Source: Motiliproteus sp963974645 (GTDB lineage: Bacteria; Pseudomonadota; Gammaproteobacteria; Pseudomonadales; Balneatricaceae). From it: a stretch of 51,435 nucleotides of DNA. Location: positions 1-51,435 of the forward strand of contig CAXBEA010000015.1 in the NCBI GenBank assembly GCA_963974645.1. Direction: 5' to 3'. The translations under genes and the position numbers were made by a program. Of the stretch, positions 17,306 through 26,166 are shown piece by piece (position 1 is the first letter of the stretch; every line of letters starts with the position of its first letter). A model generated the notes under the pieces. It saw nothing but the letters and a program-made list of their open reading frames with translations. It was not told the origin of the DNA and made no database searches.

Positions 17306-18304
17306 TCAGTAGGGCACCTGGGCGATAAAGAGTCCGCGCTTGGGCGCAGGTAGGCCTTCAATCGTGCGCCCAGGGTCGTTGGGATCGAGAAACTCCGGCA
17401 GGGAATGAAATTTCATCCAGTCGCTAGAACGCTGCTCCTGGGTGCTGGTTGTATCGATATCGACACAACGTACCTGCTGGTAGCCGCAGCGTTCAAGCCA
17501 GCTGCAGAGCGCGTCTGCGCTGGGCAGGAACCAGACATTACGCATCTGCGCGTAGCGATCATCGGGCACCAGCACGCAGTTACGATCACCATCGACCACC
17601 AGCGTTTCCAACACCAGCTCGCCGCCAGGGCGGAGAAAACTCTGCAGTTCTAGCAGGTGGTCGATCGGACTGCGCCGGTGGTAGAACACCCCCATAGAAA
17701 ACACCGTATCGAAACAGCGCATGTTGCTGGGCATCTCTTCGATTCCCAGGGGCAGAAGCTCGACGGGCAGCTGCTCGCCGATATATTTCTTCAGCGCTCG
17801 AAACTGCAACAGGAACTTCCAGGAGGGGTCTATTCCCAGCACCCGTTTGGCACCGGCTGCATGCATCCGCCAGCAGTGGTAGCCGTTACCGCAGCCGATA
17901 TCCAACACATTACGGTTTTGTAGTGGCGCTATATGGGGTTTGAGCCGGTCCCATTTGAAGTCGGAGCGCCACTCGGTATCGATATCGATCCCGAACAGGC
18001 TGTAAGGGCCTTTACGCCAAGGCATCAACTGGCGCATCGCCTGCTCAATAAGAGCTCTCTGGTTATCGCTACAGCCCTCTGGGCTACCGATCAAGAGCGC
18101 AGCCTGATCCAGATCCAGCTGATCAGTTGTTAATGAGGGCAGACTGTCGAACGCATCGATCCAGCGAGGCAGGTCGCCGTGGTTGATCCGGGCGAGTTTG
18201 CCTTCGACGCTGTGCTGCAGCGGTGCAGCCCAGGTCGCCAGGTCGCTGCGTTGCAGTTGCTGGAAAAAGTCAACGAAATTGAGGGCAGGCGCGGTCTGAT
18301 TCAT
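17306..18304 (-). CDS. cmoB: tRNA U34 carboxymethyltransferase CmoB
   Basis: 332 aa from ATG 18304, after trimming 15 extra upstream codons to match the family start (NFVDFFQQLQ). KGPYSLFGIDIDTEWRSDFKWDR, VLDIGCGNGYHCWRM and SMGVFYHRRSPIDHL are diagnostic. CmoB uses carboxy-SAM to convert 5-hydroxyuridine at the tRNA wobble position into cmo5U. It lies 31 bases downstream of cmoA, its carboxy-SAM supplier, in one transcription unit. Confidence 0.95.
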   Translation of the reverse strand: MNQTAPALNFVDFFQQLQRSDLATWAAPLQHSVEGKLARINHGDLPRWIDAFDSLPSLTTDQLDLDQAALLIGSPEGCSDNQRALIEQAMRQLMPWRKGPYSLFGIDIDTEWRSDFKWDRLKPHIAPLQNRNVLDIGCGNGYHCWRMHAAGAKRVLGIDPSWKFLLQFRALKKYIGEQLPVELLPLGIEEMPSNMRCFDTVFSMGVFYHRRSPIDHLLELQSFLRPGGELVLETLVVDGDRNCVLVPDDRYAQMRNVWFLPSADALCSWLERCGYQQVRCVDIDTTSTQEQRSSDWMKFHSLPEFLDPNDPGRTIEGLPAPKRGLFIAQVPY

Positions 18305-18335
18305 AAGATGGGTCGTGCAAAGAGGTGTATGGGGG

Positions 18336-19079
18336 TTACTTGATCGCAACCATAGAGACGAAATTGAAACACTGGAACCAGGGCTGAATCTCGCTAAACC
18401 CTGCCGTGGTCAGGCGCTGTTGGTGTCGCGCTAAAGGTTCAGGACGCATCACTTTTTCCAGTGCAGTGCGTTTCTGGCTGACCTCAAGCTCGCTGTAGCC
18501 ATTGGCACGCTTAAAATCATGGTGCCAGTCGGTCAGTCGCTGTTGCGAGGCTGCGCTTTCTAATTCGATCTTTTCCGAGAGCAGCAGCACGCCGCCGGGT
18601 TTGAGTCCGGTGTAGATCTTCTGCAGCAGTGCCTGGCGCTGCTCCGGGGCGATAAATTGCAGGGTGAAGTTCATCACCACCACGCTGGCGTTGTGGATCT
18701 CGATATCGAGAATATCGGCGCAGACGAGTTCGATACGCGGTTCAGATTCCTCCAGGGATGCGGCAACCTGGAGGTGCTCGCGGCAACGCTGCAGCATCGC
18801 TGGCGAGTTATCTACGGCAATAAAGCGGCAGTTGGGCTGGCGTACCTGCTGATGCATCGCCAGTGTCGCGGCCCCGAGTGAGCAGCCCAGATCGTAGCAA
18901 AGGCTATCGGGTTGGGCGAAGCGAGCGGCGAGGATGCCCAGAGATTTGATCACCGTGCCGTAGCCGGGTACCGAACGGTTGATCATGTCGGAAAAAATCC
19001 CGACCACCTGCTCGTCGAAGGCAAAGTCGACTATGGTCTCTAGCGGGCTGGCGTAGAGTTGATCCGGGTTTTTTGGCAT
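18336..19079 (-). CDS. cmoA: Carboxy-S-adenosyl-L-methionine synthase CmoA
   Basis: 247 aa. CYDLGCSLGAATLAMHQ is the SAM-binding motif; the start (FAFDEQVVGIFSDMINRSVPGY) and HHDFKRANGYSELEVSQKR are typical of CmoA. It makes carboxy-SAM from SAM and prephenate for CmoB. It is first in the cmoA-cmoB unit; the third enzyme of the pathway, CmoM, is encoded 4.8 kb further along on the same strand at 23887-24651. Confidence 0.95.
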   Translation of the reverse strand: MPKNPDQLYASPLETIVDFAFDEQVVGIFSDMINRSVPGYGTVIKSLGILAARFAQPDSLCYDLGCSLGAATLAMHQQVRQPNCRFIAVDNSPAMLQRCREHLQVAASLEESEPRIELVCADILDIEIHNASVVVMNFTLQFIAPEQRQALLQKIYTGLKPGGVLLLSEKIELESAASQQRLTDWHHDFKRANGYSELEVSQKRTALEKVMRPEPLARHQQRLTTAGFSEIQPWFQCFNFVSMVAIK

Positions 19080-19158
19080 AAAGGGATAGCAGATAGTTGA
19101 AAAATCAGCGGCGATTATACGCGCTTGGCGTCACTAGCAACAGGCACCCAGAAACAGC

Positions 19159-20046
19159 TCAATCGAAGTCACTGGTTAGAAATAGTTGCTCTAATGCACG
19201 CGCACCAGGACCCAGCCGGTCTGGCTGGGGGATCACCAGATGCATAGGTATGCGCCGGTCGTTGCCCTCGGTGAGCTGAAGTCTGACCAGTTCGCCGCTC
19301 TGAAGCGGCTTTTCAACGCTATGCAACGGTAGCCAGGCAAAGCCCAGGCCACTCAACAGCAAGTTGATCGCCATATCGAAATGATCCACCGTCCAGCGTT
19401 GCTCTGACCGTAGCCAGCCAAGTAACTCCTGAGGTTGCTTGCCACTGTCGCGGATCACGATCTGCAGTGACTGGGTCAGTTCCTGCGGGGTCAGACGTTC
19501 TGGACCTAAGAGCAGCGGGTTGTCGGGATGACAGACTGGGATCATCTGAATTTGCAACAGGTACTCTCCTAGATAGCCTTTGGGAACCTGGCCGCAGATC
19601 ACCAGATCGGCACGGGCTTCGCGGATGCACTCCTGGGTGCCGGTAAGGACGCACTCTTCGATTCTGATCCGGCTGCCGCGACTGAGCGGGTGAAAGGCTT
19701 TGAGCACGCTGAACAGCGGCTGTTGGGGAAAGATCGCGTCGTAGGCCAGTCTGATCTGCGGTTCCCAACCCTGATTGAGGTTGTCTGACAGGGTCTCGAT
19801 CTGATAGGCGTCTTCGGTTAATTGGCGCGAGCGGCGTAGCATCACTTCGCCCGCAGGCGTCAGCAGTGCTTTGCGCCCCTCCACCCGGAGAATTTCGACC
19901 CCTAGCTGTTGTTGCAGTTTGGCAACGGCATGGTTGAGCGACGAAGGGCTGCGGTGCAGCACATCACCTGCCTGATGGTAGCCGCCATGATCGACCACCG
20001 CTTGAAGAATACGCCACTGCTCGAGCGTGGTGCGGTGTTTGGGCAT
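19159..20046 (-). CDS. LysR-family transcriptional regulator
   Basis: 295 aa. The N-terminal winged HTH reads TLEQWRILQAVVDHGGYHQAGDVLHRSPSSLNHAVAKLQQQLGVEIL, followed by an ALLTPAGE wing and a periplasmic-binding-like effector domain. It is divergent from the azoreductase-like gene across 135 bases, so that gene is the probable target. It also lies 79 bases upstream of cmoA in the same direction but with its own spacing, so co-transcription is uncertain. Confidence 0.9.
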   Translation of the reverse strand: MPKHRTTLEQWRILQAVVDHGGYHQAGDVLHRSPSSLNHAVAKLQQQLGVEILRVEGRKALLTPAGEVMLRRSRQLTEDAYQIETLSDNLNQGWEPQIRLAYDAIFPQQPLFSVLKAFHPLSRGSRIRIEECVLTGTQECIREARADLVICGQVPKGYLGEYLLQIQMIPVCHPDNPLLLGPERLTPQELTQSLQIVIRDSGKQPQELLGWLRSEQRWTVDHFDMAINLLLSGLGFAWLPLHSVEKPLQSGELVRLQLTEGNDRRIPMHLVIPQPDRLGPGARALEQLFLTSDFD

Positions 20047-20181
20047 CGGAATAATACCTGGTTATATGCGATTAAATCGAACGGTAGCGGCTCTATATTG
20101 TGATTTTTATTCGTTTTAGTAAAGACGATACTGCTCGGCATCCAATCTTTATTGTTCATTCATCGTACCAGAGAGGTCTTT

Positions 20182-20784
20182 ATGTCTAGCTTACTTGTGA
20201 TTAACTCCAGCCCCCTGACCGACAACTCCAAGACTCGCGAGTTGGTTGATCGCTTTGTTGAGCGCTATCGCGCTACGAATAAAGAGGTACAGCTGCAGCA
20301 GCGGGATATAGGTCGTAATCCGCCGCCGCATATCGATGAGGTGATGATCGGTGCCTATTACACCCCAGAGGCTGAGCGCAATGCTGGCCAGCAGCAGGCC
20401 GTTGCTCTGTCGGATCTGCTGATCGAGGAGTTGCTGGCCGCCGATACCCTGGTGATAGGTTCGCCGATGCATAACTTCAGCATCACCTCGGGATTAAAAA
20501 CCTGGATCGACCATGTAGCGCGGGTAGGTCGTACCTTCCAGTATACCGCCACGGGTCCTGAAGGACTGGTAAAAGGCAAGCGTGCCTATGTGATCAGCGC
20601 CCGGGGTGGTAATTATGCCGAGGGGAGTCCTGCGGCAGGCTATAACCATCAGGATACGTACTTGAAGACGGTATTGGGCTTTATCGGTATCACCGATGTC
20701 GTGTTTATCAACGCGGAGGGGGTGGCTTCAGGCGAGCAGGGAGTACTTGAAGCAGCAAGCCAGATCGACAGCGTTCTTACCTAG
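20182..20784 (+). CDS. azoR: FMN-dependent NADH:quinone/azo reductase (AzoR family)
   Basis: 200 aa from ATG 20182, with AGAGAGG upstream. Flavodoxin-like fold: LLVINSSPLTDNSKTRELVDRF is the phosphate-binding start, IGSPMHNFSITSGLKTWIDHVARVGRTFQYT the isoalloxazine-binding core, and SARGGNY the third flavin loop, all as in AzoR. It reduces quinones or azo compounds with two electrons using NADH, in the cytoplasm. Divergent LysR control is likely. Confidence 0.9.
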   Translation: MSSLLVINSSPLTDNSKTRELVDRFVERYRATNKEVQLQQRDIGRNPPPHIDEVMIGAYYTPEAERNAGQQQAVALSDLLIEELLAADTLVIGSPMHNFSITSGLKTWIDHVARVGRTFQYTATGPEGLVKGKRAYVISARGGNYAEGSPAAGYNHQDTYLKTVLGFIGITDVVFINAEGVASGEQGVLEAASQIDSVLT

Positions 20785-20826
20785 CCGCGATCAACCGAGC
20801 TGATTGATCGGACCGCTGGATCAGCA

Positions 20827-20883
20827 AGCGAGCAAGCTGATAGAAAGCGTGCAAGCTGATAAAAAGCGAGCTAGTCGATCAGA
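20827..20883. repeat. Three tandem copies of a 19-bp unit
   Basis: AGCGWGCAAGCTGATARAA occurs twice almost exactly and a third time with changes. The third copy overlaps the last codons and stop of the tandem hotdog gene, so that stop lies inside the repeat. Confidence 0.75.
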
Positions 20884-21842
20884 AAATGGGCTCGGGCGGT
20901 GGCGATCGGTTGGTTCTGATCGCGTTGCCAGGCATGAATGACAACATTGACCAGCTTGCGTCCCTGGCGTATCAGGGTGCAGCTGGCGTAGGTATCTTCC
21001 AGCCGTCCGGCACGGATGTAATCGATAGAAAAATCCACAACCCGTGGCACTCTGGGTAGCGGCATGTTGATCAGCAGATAGATCGCGGCCGCCATCTCCA
21101 TAAATCCTGCGACCGCACCACCATGCAGCGCGGGTAGGGTTGGGTTGCCGACATTGCTGCGCTTGGGGGGCAGGTGAAACTGTAACGCTGCTCCCTGATG
21201 AAGGCTCTTGATCCCCAATAACTTTGCATAGGGCAGTGCCTCTAATAAGAGTGTAGGGGCCTGTTGTTGGCGATCGGCCTGTAACGTCTGAGCTAATGAG
21301 CGCGGTGGATTGGGTGTTTGTGAAGCCGGGGCTGGCGCTGGCATGGCAACAGCAGAACCCTGGGCTAACCGATGCTCCAGTTGCGCCGACATGGCCGCCG
21401 AAACGTCGCGGTCCATCCGAATAAAATTGGCTACGCAATGAGCAATCGGGCGCTCCCTGTCCTCTTGAAAGGCCAGCCCTCGGCAAAAAATAACATTTGT
21501 GGTAATGCGGTAGGCTTCAGCCTCTGCATGGATAGTCATGCCTGGTTTGGCTGGCTGCATATAATCGATACGCAGATCCATGGTCGGACAGAGACTGAGC
21601 TGCTCCAGCGCTGCTACGGCGGCGAAACCGCAACTGGTATCGAGCAGTGCTGTTACCGCACCACCGTGGATGATTCCGCTCTCAGGATTGCCCACAATGG
21701 CGTGACGATAGGGCAGTCGGGCGCGAATTTTACCCGGCTGGATATCGGTAAAGCTCATCCCTAGGGTGTGAAAATGATCACCGGGGTTGTCGTTAAGCAT
21801 CAGTGCGCAGAGTTGACGGATTTTATCGATGGGTGCAGGCAT
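20871..21842 (-). CDS. Tandem PaaI-type hotdog thioesterase
   Basis: 323 aa holding two hotdog domains. The first (about 20-145) contains PESGIIHGGAVTALLDTSCGFAA; the second (about 190-322) contains NPTLPALHGGAVAGFMEMAAAIY. Both keep the HGG segment of PaaI-like thioesterases, which hydrolyse acyl-CoA. A proline/glutamine-rich linker of about 45 residues (PAPAPASQ) joins them. Most family members have one domain and form dimers, so the fusion probably forms an internal pseudo-dimer. The acyl substrate is unknown. It converges with azoR. Confidence 0.82.
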   Translation of the reverse strand: MPAPIDKIRQLCALMLNDNPGDHFHTLGMSFTDIQPGKIRARLPYRHAIVGNPESGIIHGGAVTALLDTSCGFAAVAALEQLSLCPTMDLRIDYMQPAKPGMTIHAEAEAYRITTNVIFCRGLAFQEDRERPIAHCVANFIRMDRDVSAAMSAQLEHRLAQGSAVAMPAPAPASQTPNPPRSLAQTLQADRQQQAPTLLLEALPYAKLLGIKSLHQGAALQFHLPPKRSNVGNPTLPALHGGAVAGFMEMAAAIYLLINMPLPRVPRVVDFSIDYIRAGRLEDTYASCTLIRQGRKLVNVVIHAWQRDQNQPIATARAHFLID

Positions 21843-21957
21843 AAATAGTGGCTTCGCTGATTGATCGGATGCTGAGCGGTTTAGTGAACCGACAGCGGTT
21901 GTAGATAGCTGAACTGCTAGTCGTGCAGGTGCCGCACTTACTTGTGGTACCTCTGGG

Positions 21958-22012
21958 TCGCTAAAAACAAGTGCTAAAAATAGCCGCTAAAAATAACCGC
22001 TAAAAAAGAGCC
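21958..22012. repeat. Tandem CCGCTAAAAATAA-like repeat
   Basis: Four imperfect copies of a 13-base unit (GCTAAAAA core) at the 3' end of the methyltransferase gene; the last covers its stop codon. Confidence 0.6.
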
Positions 22013-23379
22013 ATCTGCTCTTCGGCTTTTTTACGTGGGCGCCATGCCTTGCCCCAGCGGGTGGCAATATAGAATACCTGGATATGATCGCCTGGTGTGG
22101 CGGTGATATCCTCTAGGCCTATAGTACCCTGAGCCGGCTCTTCGCCATTGATGAAGACTAAAATACCCAGTTGTTGATTAGGAAACTGTTGATTGAACTC
22201 GCCATAAATTGGGTCTAAACGCTTGATGTAGAGCGCCGTCTCCAACTCTTCGTTGCCGGCAAAGGTGCTTCGTGCATAGCTGGGTGCGAGACCTGTGCTG
22301 AGCATGCGACGGTGCAGCAGCGCCTGTACTGAATTGGCAGGTACCCGGCGCTGATGTTGGCTGCCGTCAAGATCTAGGTTAAGCACCAATTCACTTTCGC
22401 TGCGGTTGTCCTCGGCCAGAACGGTCAGGTTGAATGCTTCGCATAAGCCGACCACCGAATCCTTTTGTGCCAATTGCAGCGCCAGGTAATCACGGCCGTT
22501 AGCCCGGAACGGCAGAGATTGCTCGACTGAGCGATTTTGACCCCAGATACGAATCTGTTGCTTGCTGTAGTTGAAGCTGAGTTGCCCCTCCTGGCCGCGC
22601 CCCTGGCTGCCGAGCTTGCGGGTTTTATAGATGATCGTATGCGGTGCCTTGTTGCTCTCAGCGTCGTACTCTTTACGGCAGTAATTCTGGTTGCGGTGGA
22701 AATGGTAGGGGAAGTGTAGCGCGTCTTCGTAGCTTAGCTGGGAGGGGTTGTGGGTGCTCTGCTCGACAATTCTGTCGATGACAAAACCTTCCCCGCTGAG
22801 GGTTTGAACAACATCTAGAATCGAATAGATGGTGGGATCGAAGGGCTTGCCTTCGCCGAGTTTGCCTGAGCTATTGAGCAGCTGGCTATGGCGGTTATGC
22901 TGCAGCGGGTGGGAGAAGCAGAAGATGAAGGTGCCGCCAGGCTTGAGGCGCTTAAACAGGTTGTGAAACAGCTCTTTGAGCTCTTGGGTAGAGGCCAGAT
23001 ACTCCAGCGAATAGACCGACAATATCAGGTCAAAGCTGATGCCGGGAAAAAAGTCGGTACGGCGCATGTCCTGCTCTTTGAAATGGACCTGCGGCAGTGC
23101 GTCAGCGTAGTGGGTCAGTTTTGAACGGGCGCGCTGCAGCATGTGGCTGGAGATGTCGATGCCGTGGCCATTGGCGCCCTTGTGTGCCAAGGCGATCAGG
23201 TTTTCGCCCATGCCGCAGCCGATATCGAGTACGTTGGCGTTGACCAGCTCAATATCGATCAACTTCAGGCTTCGCTCCCCGGGTGCCAACCAGCCATAGT
23301 GGACTTCATCCTCGGCAATTTCCCAGGTATTGGAATAAAAATCACAAAAACTTTGTTCATCCCAGTGTTGCGCGGACAT
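22000..23379 (-). CDS. SAM-dependent methyltransferase with unknown C-terminal domain
   Basis: 459 aa from ATG 23379. The first 240 residues are a class I methyltransferase: ANVLDIGCGMGENLIALAHKG (SAM site), GIDISSHML, FDLILSVYSLEYL and LKPGGTFIFCFSHP. The remaining 220 or so residues (RKLGSQGRGQEGQ onward) have beta-rich character, end in RPRKKAEEQ, and match no family I recognise. Single-domain relatives end at about 250 aa, so this is a two-domain protein. The substrate is unknown. Confidence 0.75.
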   Translation of the reverse strand: MSAQHWDEQSFCDFYSNTWEIAEDEVHYGWLAPGERSLKLIDIELVNANVLDIGCGMGENLIALAHKGANGHGIDISSHMLQRARSKLTHYADALPQVHFKEQDMRRTDFFPGISFDLILSVYSLEYLASTQELKELFHNLFKRLKPGGTFIFCFSHPLQHNRHSQLLNSSGKLGEGKPFDPTIYSILDVVQTLSGEGFVIDRIVEQSTHNPSQLSYEDALHFPYHFHRNQNYCRKEYDAESNKAPHTIIYKTRKLGSQGRGQEGQLSFNYSKQQIRIWGQNRSVEQSLPFRANGRDYLALQLAQKDSVVGLCEAFNLTVLAEDNRSESELVLNLDLDGSQHQRRVPANSVQALLHRRMLSTGLAPSYARSTFAGNEELETALYIKRLDPIYGEFNQQFPNQQLGILVFINGEEPAQGTIGLEDITATPGDHIQVFYIATRWGKAWRPRKKAEEQMALF

Positions 23380-23555
23380 CACACTTTTCTCTAGCTGGCG
23401 AGTACTGTGCATTCTACGGCGAGCTACGCCGCAATGTCTAAAGTTGCTGACAGCGAATGACTTTTATGGCGTTGACATGGAGAGAAATCTCTTGTTTATT
23501 GTCCGGTTATTAGGTGGTTATTTTATAGCCACAAGGGATTAGTTTTGCGCCGGAT

Positions 23556-23831
23556 TTGATCAAGCCATGTAGTAGCGGTCAAATTGTAGATATTTGCGCC
23601 TCGGTTAAGCTCAAGCCGCGCGCGGTGCAGGAGATCATGCGGTTGAGTCAGACGCTCTCCCCCGACGGAGCCTTTTCGCTTTACCGAGAGGTGGTTGAGC
23701 GGATTGAGGGGCGAAAAGTGTCTAATGATGAACTGCGTGCGGTATTAAACTTGCTCTATCGTTATTCAGATCTTTGTATAACCTGGCGCAAGACAGGTCG
23801 TTTAGCCCCCTCCTTGAGTAGGGCTGATTAA
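23556..23831 (+). CDS. Hypothetical small helical protein
   Basis: Up to 91 aa if started at TTG 23556; the first internal ATG is at 23640 or later and no ribosome-binding site is clear. The sequence looks protein-like and helical (SLYREVVERIEGRKVSNDELRAVLNLLYRYSDLCITWRK). No family is recognised. It converges with cmoM, 55 bases away. Confidence 0.4.
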   Translation: MIKPCSSGQIVDICASVKLKPRAVQEIMRLSQTLSPDGAFSLYREVVERIEGRKVSNDELRAVLNLLYRYSDLCITWRKTGRLAPSLSRAD

Positions 23832-23886
23832 GTGCAGTGAGTTAAGTCCATTCAGTTAGTTAAGGGGGCGGTGGCTATAATTCCGG

Positions 23887-24651
23887 CTATTTAGGTTTAT
23901 GCAGGATCAGGTGGATATAGCGGGCCATTTGATAATAGGGAGGCTGTTGGCGAAAGCGGTTTTCTAACTCCAGAATATCGTCCAGGGTATAGGTTTGCCT
24001 GATCTGCAGGGGTAGATAGTCATAAAAGCAGCGGATCCCTGCTCGGGTTTCAATCTCTAGATTCAGCTGGCCCAAGATAGATTCTATGTGTTCAGGATCG
24101 CAGGGGTTTATCGGCGTCAACCCTGAGCCATCACCCTCTAAGTTAGGGCTTAGCGCCTTGCGAAAATTGCCCCGCAGAGCGTTGCGTAAAACGATGGAGT
24201 GGCGGTTGTAAAACATCAGCGAGAGCTGGCCGCCGGGTTTGAGGCGCTGTTCAAGGCCTGCCAGTAGGGTCGCAGGGTCTGCCACCCATTCCAGTACCGC
24301 GTGGCACATAATCAGATCGAACTGTCGGATCTCCTGGTTGCAAAAAGTTTCGATTGAACTCTGGATCAGTTCAACCTGAGATTTCAGGTTTTCAGTTTCA
24401 ATCCGCTGCCTGGCTTCGTCGAGCATGCTGGCCGAAACATCACAAAGTACTATCTGATGGCCTTGCTGAGCGCACCAGCTTGCCAGCTGGCCCTGTCCTC
24501 CTCCTGCATCGAGGATCTGCTGCTGGGGTTTCTTAAGCCGTTCAGCCAGATCCTGTTTTAACAGTGCCAGACGGATCTGTCCCTTGGGTGTGTTGTAGAT
24601 GTTGTGGCTAAAACGGTTGGAGAGTCGATCGAAAGGGGTGTTAATGGACAT
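23887..24651 (-). CDS. cmoM: tRNA 5-carboxymethoxyuridine methyltransferase CmoM
   Basis: 254 aa. The start (FDRLSNRFSHNIYNTPKGQIRLA), ILDAGGGQGQLASWCAQQGH, CHAVLEWVADP and SLMFYNRHSIVLRNALRGNF closely follow E. coli CmoM (formerly SmtA/YafS). It methylates the carboxyl of cmo5U34 to give mcmo5U in a subset of tRNAs, using ordinary SAM. Its presence near cmoA and cmoB gives the complete late wobble-modification pathway on one strand, although it is a separate transcription unit. Confidence 0.92.
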   Translation of the reverse strand: MSINTPFDRLSNRFSHNIYNTPKGQIRLALLKQDLAERLKKPQQQILDAGGGQGQLASWCAQQGHQIVLCDVSASMLDEARQRIETENLKSQVELIQSSIETFCNQEIRQFDLIMCHAVLEWVADPATLLAGLEQRLKPGGQLSLMFYNRHSIVLRNALRGNFRKALSPNLEGDGSGLTPINPCDPEHIESILGQLNLEIETRAGIRCFYDYLPLQIRQTYTLDDILELENRFRQQPPYYQMARYIHLILHKPK

Positions 24652-24872
24652 GGTTGGCCAGCATCTTTGGGTAATCGCGAATTTTCATCTCTGATCTGAG
24701 GGTAGGCTCGATCAGTCAGTGCTGTATAAAATAGATCTATTCCACGCAGAGCTTCGGCTGCCTTATATCAAACTCATCAAGCAAGCCGTTGACCTTGTCT
24801 GCTCTTGGTCAAAGGGGGCAAAGAATAGCCGATTAGTTCCAGCAATGCGCCTAGTATGTCTGCAAACGGAGT

Positions 24873-25277
24873 CTAGAGTGAGTTGAAAGCGCGGTTGAGC
24901 GCCTCCTCGGTTGATTCACCATCGAAGATATAGCGCTCCATCATATGCACATGTATTGATGACAGCGCGACATAGCGGAACCCGAGGTTGTACTGGGATT
25001 GAGATAAGCGACGGATATAGAGTAATCGCATCTGGCTAAAGAATCGCTGCTGGTTTGGCAGCTGGATCCGGATCTCGAGTTCAATGGGGTGAAACAGCGG
25101 GTCTTTATCAGGATCATGGCCCTCAAAAACAAAGGTTTTAAGCTCTGCCTCACCGTCAAGCATCAGTCCGCCCGGGGAGAGATCGTGAATCTTAGCGGCC
25201 AGGGTAACTCCGGCGCTATTGGTGATCTCGGCCATGAGCGAGGTAGCAATTCTTGGATGCAATCTAAGTTCGGTCAT
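24873..25277 (-). CDS. PilZ-domain protein
   Basis: 134-aa single-domain protein. The c-di-GMP-binding motifs are present: an Arg-rich start (RLHPRIATS) and the later IHDLSPGGLMLDG loop, matching RxxxR-like and D/NxSxxG. It is expected to bind cyclic-di-GMP in the cytoplasm and adjust motility, surface or enzyme activity. It is alone, with a 220-base non-coding gap before cmoM. Confidence 0.85.
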   Translation of the reverse strand: MTELRLHPRIATSLMAEITNSAGVTLAAKIHDLSPGGLMLDGEAELKTFVFEGHDPDKDPLFHPIELEIRIQLPNQQRFFSQMRLLYIRRLSQSQYNLGFRYVALSSIHVHMMERYIFDGESTEEALNRAFNSL

Positions 25278-25446
25278 ATAGAGCTCCGGGTTCCCCGAGG
25301 GGGCGCGGATTAAATCAAGGGCAATGTAGTAAGGATAGCACCGACTTGCTTAAAAAGAGCTGATCTGTATCAGTGCCTGGGTATTTGCAGTTCTTAACAC
25401 AAGCGAGCTGTGCGGAGTTTGGCTTGTTGGTTTTGCAGCCTATGAC

Positions 25447-26163
25447 TCAAAATCTCAGCTCAGAAATATGCTGCCTGAGCCAGCGTCGATGCTGCTTAGG
25501 TGCCGGGCAGTAGCGTTCAACCAGTTGCCAGAATGCGGCGCCGTGATTGGGATGGCGCAGGTGGCACAGCTCGTGGATGATGACGTAATCCAGCGTTTCC
25601 AGGGGTGCCATCAGCAGCAGGCTGTTGAGACTGATCAGGCCGCGCGAGTTGCAACTGCCCCAGCGGCTCTTGTAGGTGCGAATTTTTAGCCCGCTGGGTT
25701 GCAGTCCAGTGATGTTTGCCCAGTGTTCGAGGCGTTCTGGCCACTGCTGGTGGGCTTGCTGCAGGTACCAGTGCTGGAGCAGTGCCCGTCGTTGGGCCTG
25801 TTCGGTATTGAGGGGGAGCCGCAGCGTTAGTCGATCTGGATCGTGTTCCACGGTGAGGTTGTTGGGGTCTGCAACGAGGGCTGAATCGGATGCGAACTCT
25901 AAGCGGTGCCGATCTCCTTGAAATAGCCAGTATTCGCCCGCTTCATAGCTCCGGTTGGCCGTCTTCGATTTTGTTTGCTGCTGTTGCAGCAGCGCTTGCT
26001 CGATCCAGCTACGGCGCTGCTCCAAGAGTGCGTGGATGGCGCGTGCCGGGGTGCCTTGGGGGGCCAGTACCTTGACCTGGCCTGTGCTGATCTGCAGCGC
26101 GATTGAGCCTTGGCGGCGGGTGAATTTGACCTGCCAGGGGCTGCTGAATTTAGGACTGGGCAT
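25447..26163 (-). CDS. YgjP-like zinc metallopeptidase (M48-type)
   Basis: 238 aa of the YgjP/DUF45 family. The zinc site is VIIHELCHLRHPNHGAAFW, with HExxH supplying two ligands and the downstream His a third. The N-terminal half is basic and contains WIEQALL. The family is predicted metal-dependent protease without a defined substrate. It begins 3 bases after the pyruvate kinase stop on the same strand, so it is very probably translated from the same message. Confidence 0.88.
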   Translation of the reverse strand: MPSPKFSSPWQVKFTRRQGSIALQISTGQVKVLAPQGTPARAIHALLEQRRSWIEQALLQQQQTKSKTANRSYEAGEYWLFQGDRHRLEFASDSALVADPNNLTVEHDPDRLTLRLPLNTEQAQRRALLQHWYLQQAHQQWPERLEHWANITGLQPSGLKIRTYKSRWGSCNSRGLISLNSLLLMAPLETLDYVIIHELCHLRHPNHGAAFWQLVERYCPAPKQHRRWLRQHISELRF

Positions 26164-26166
26164 CGT

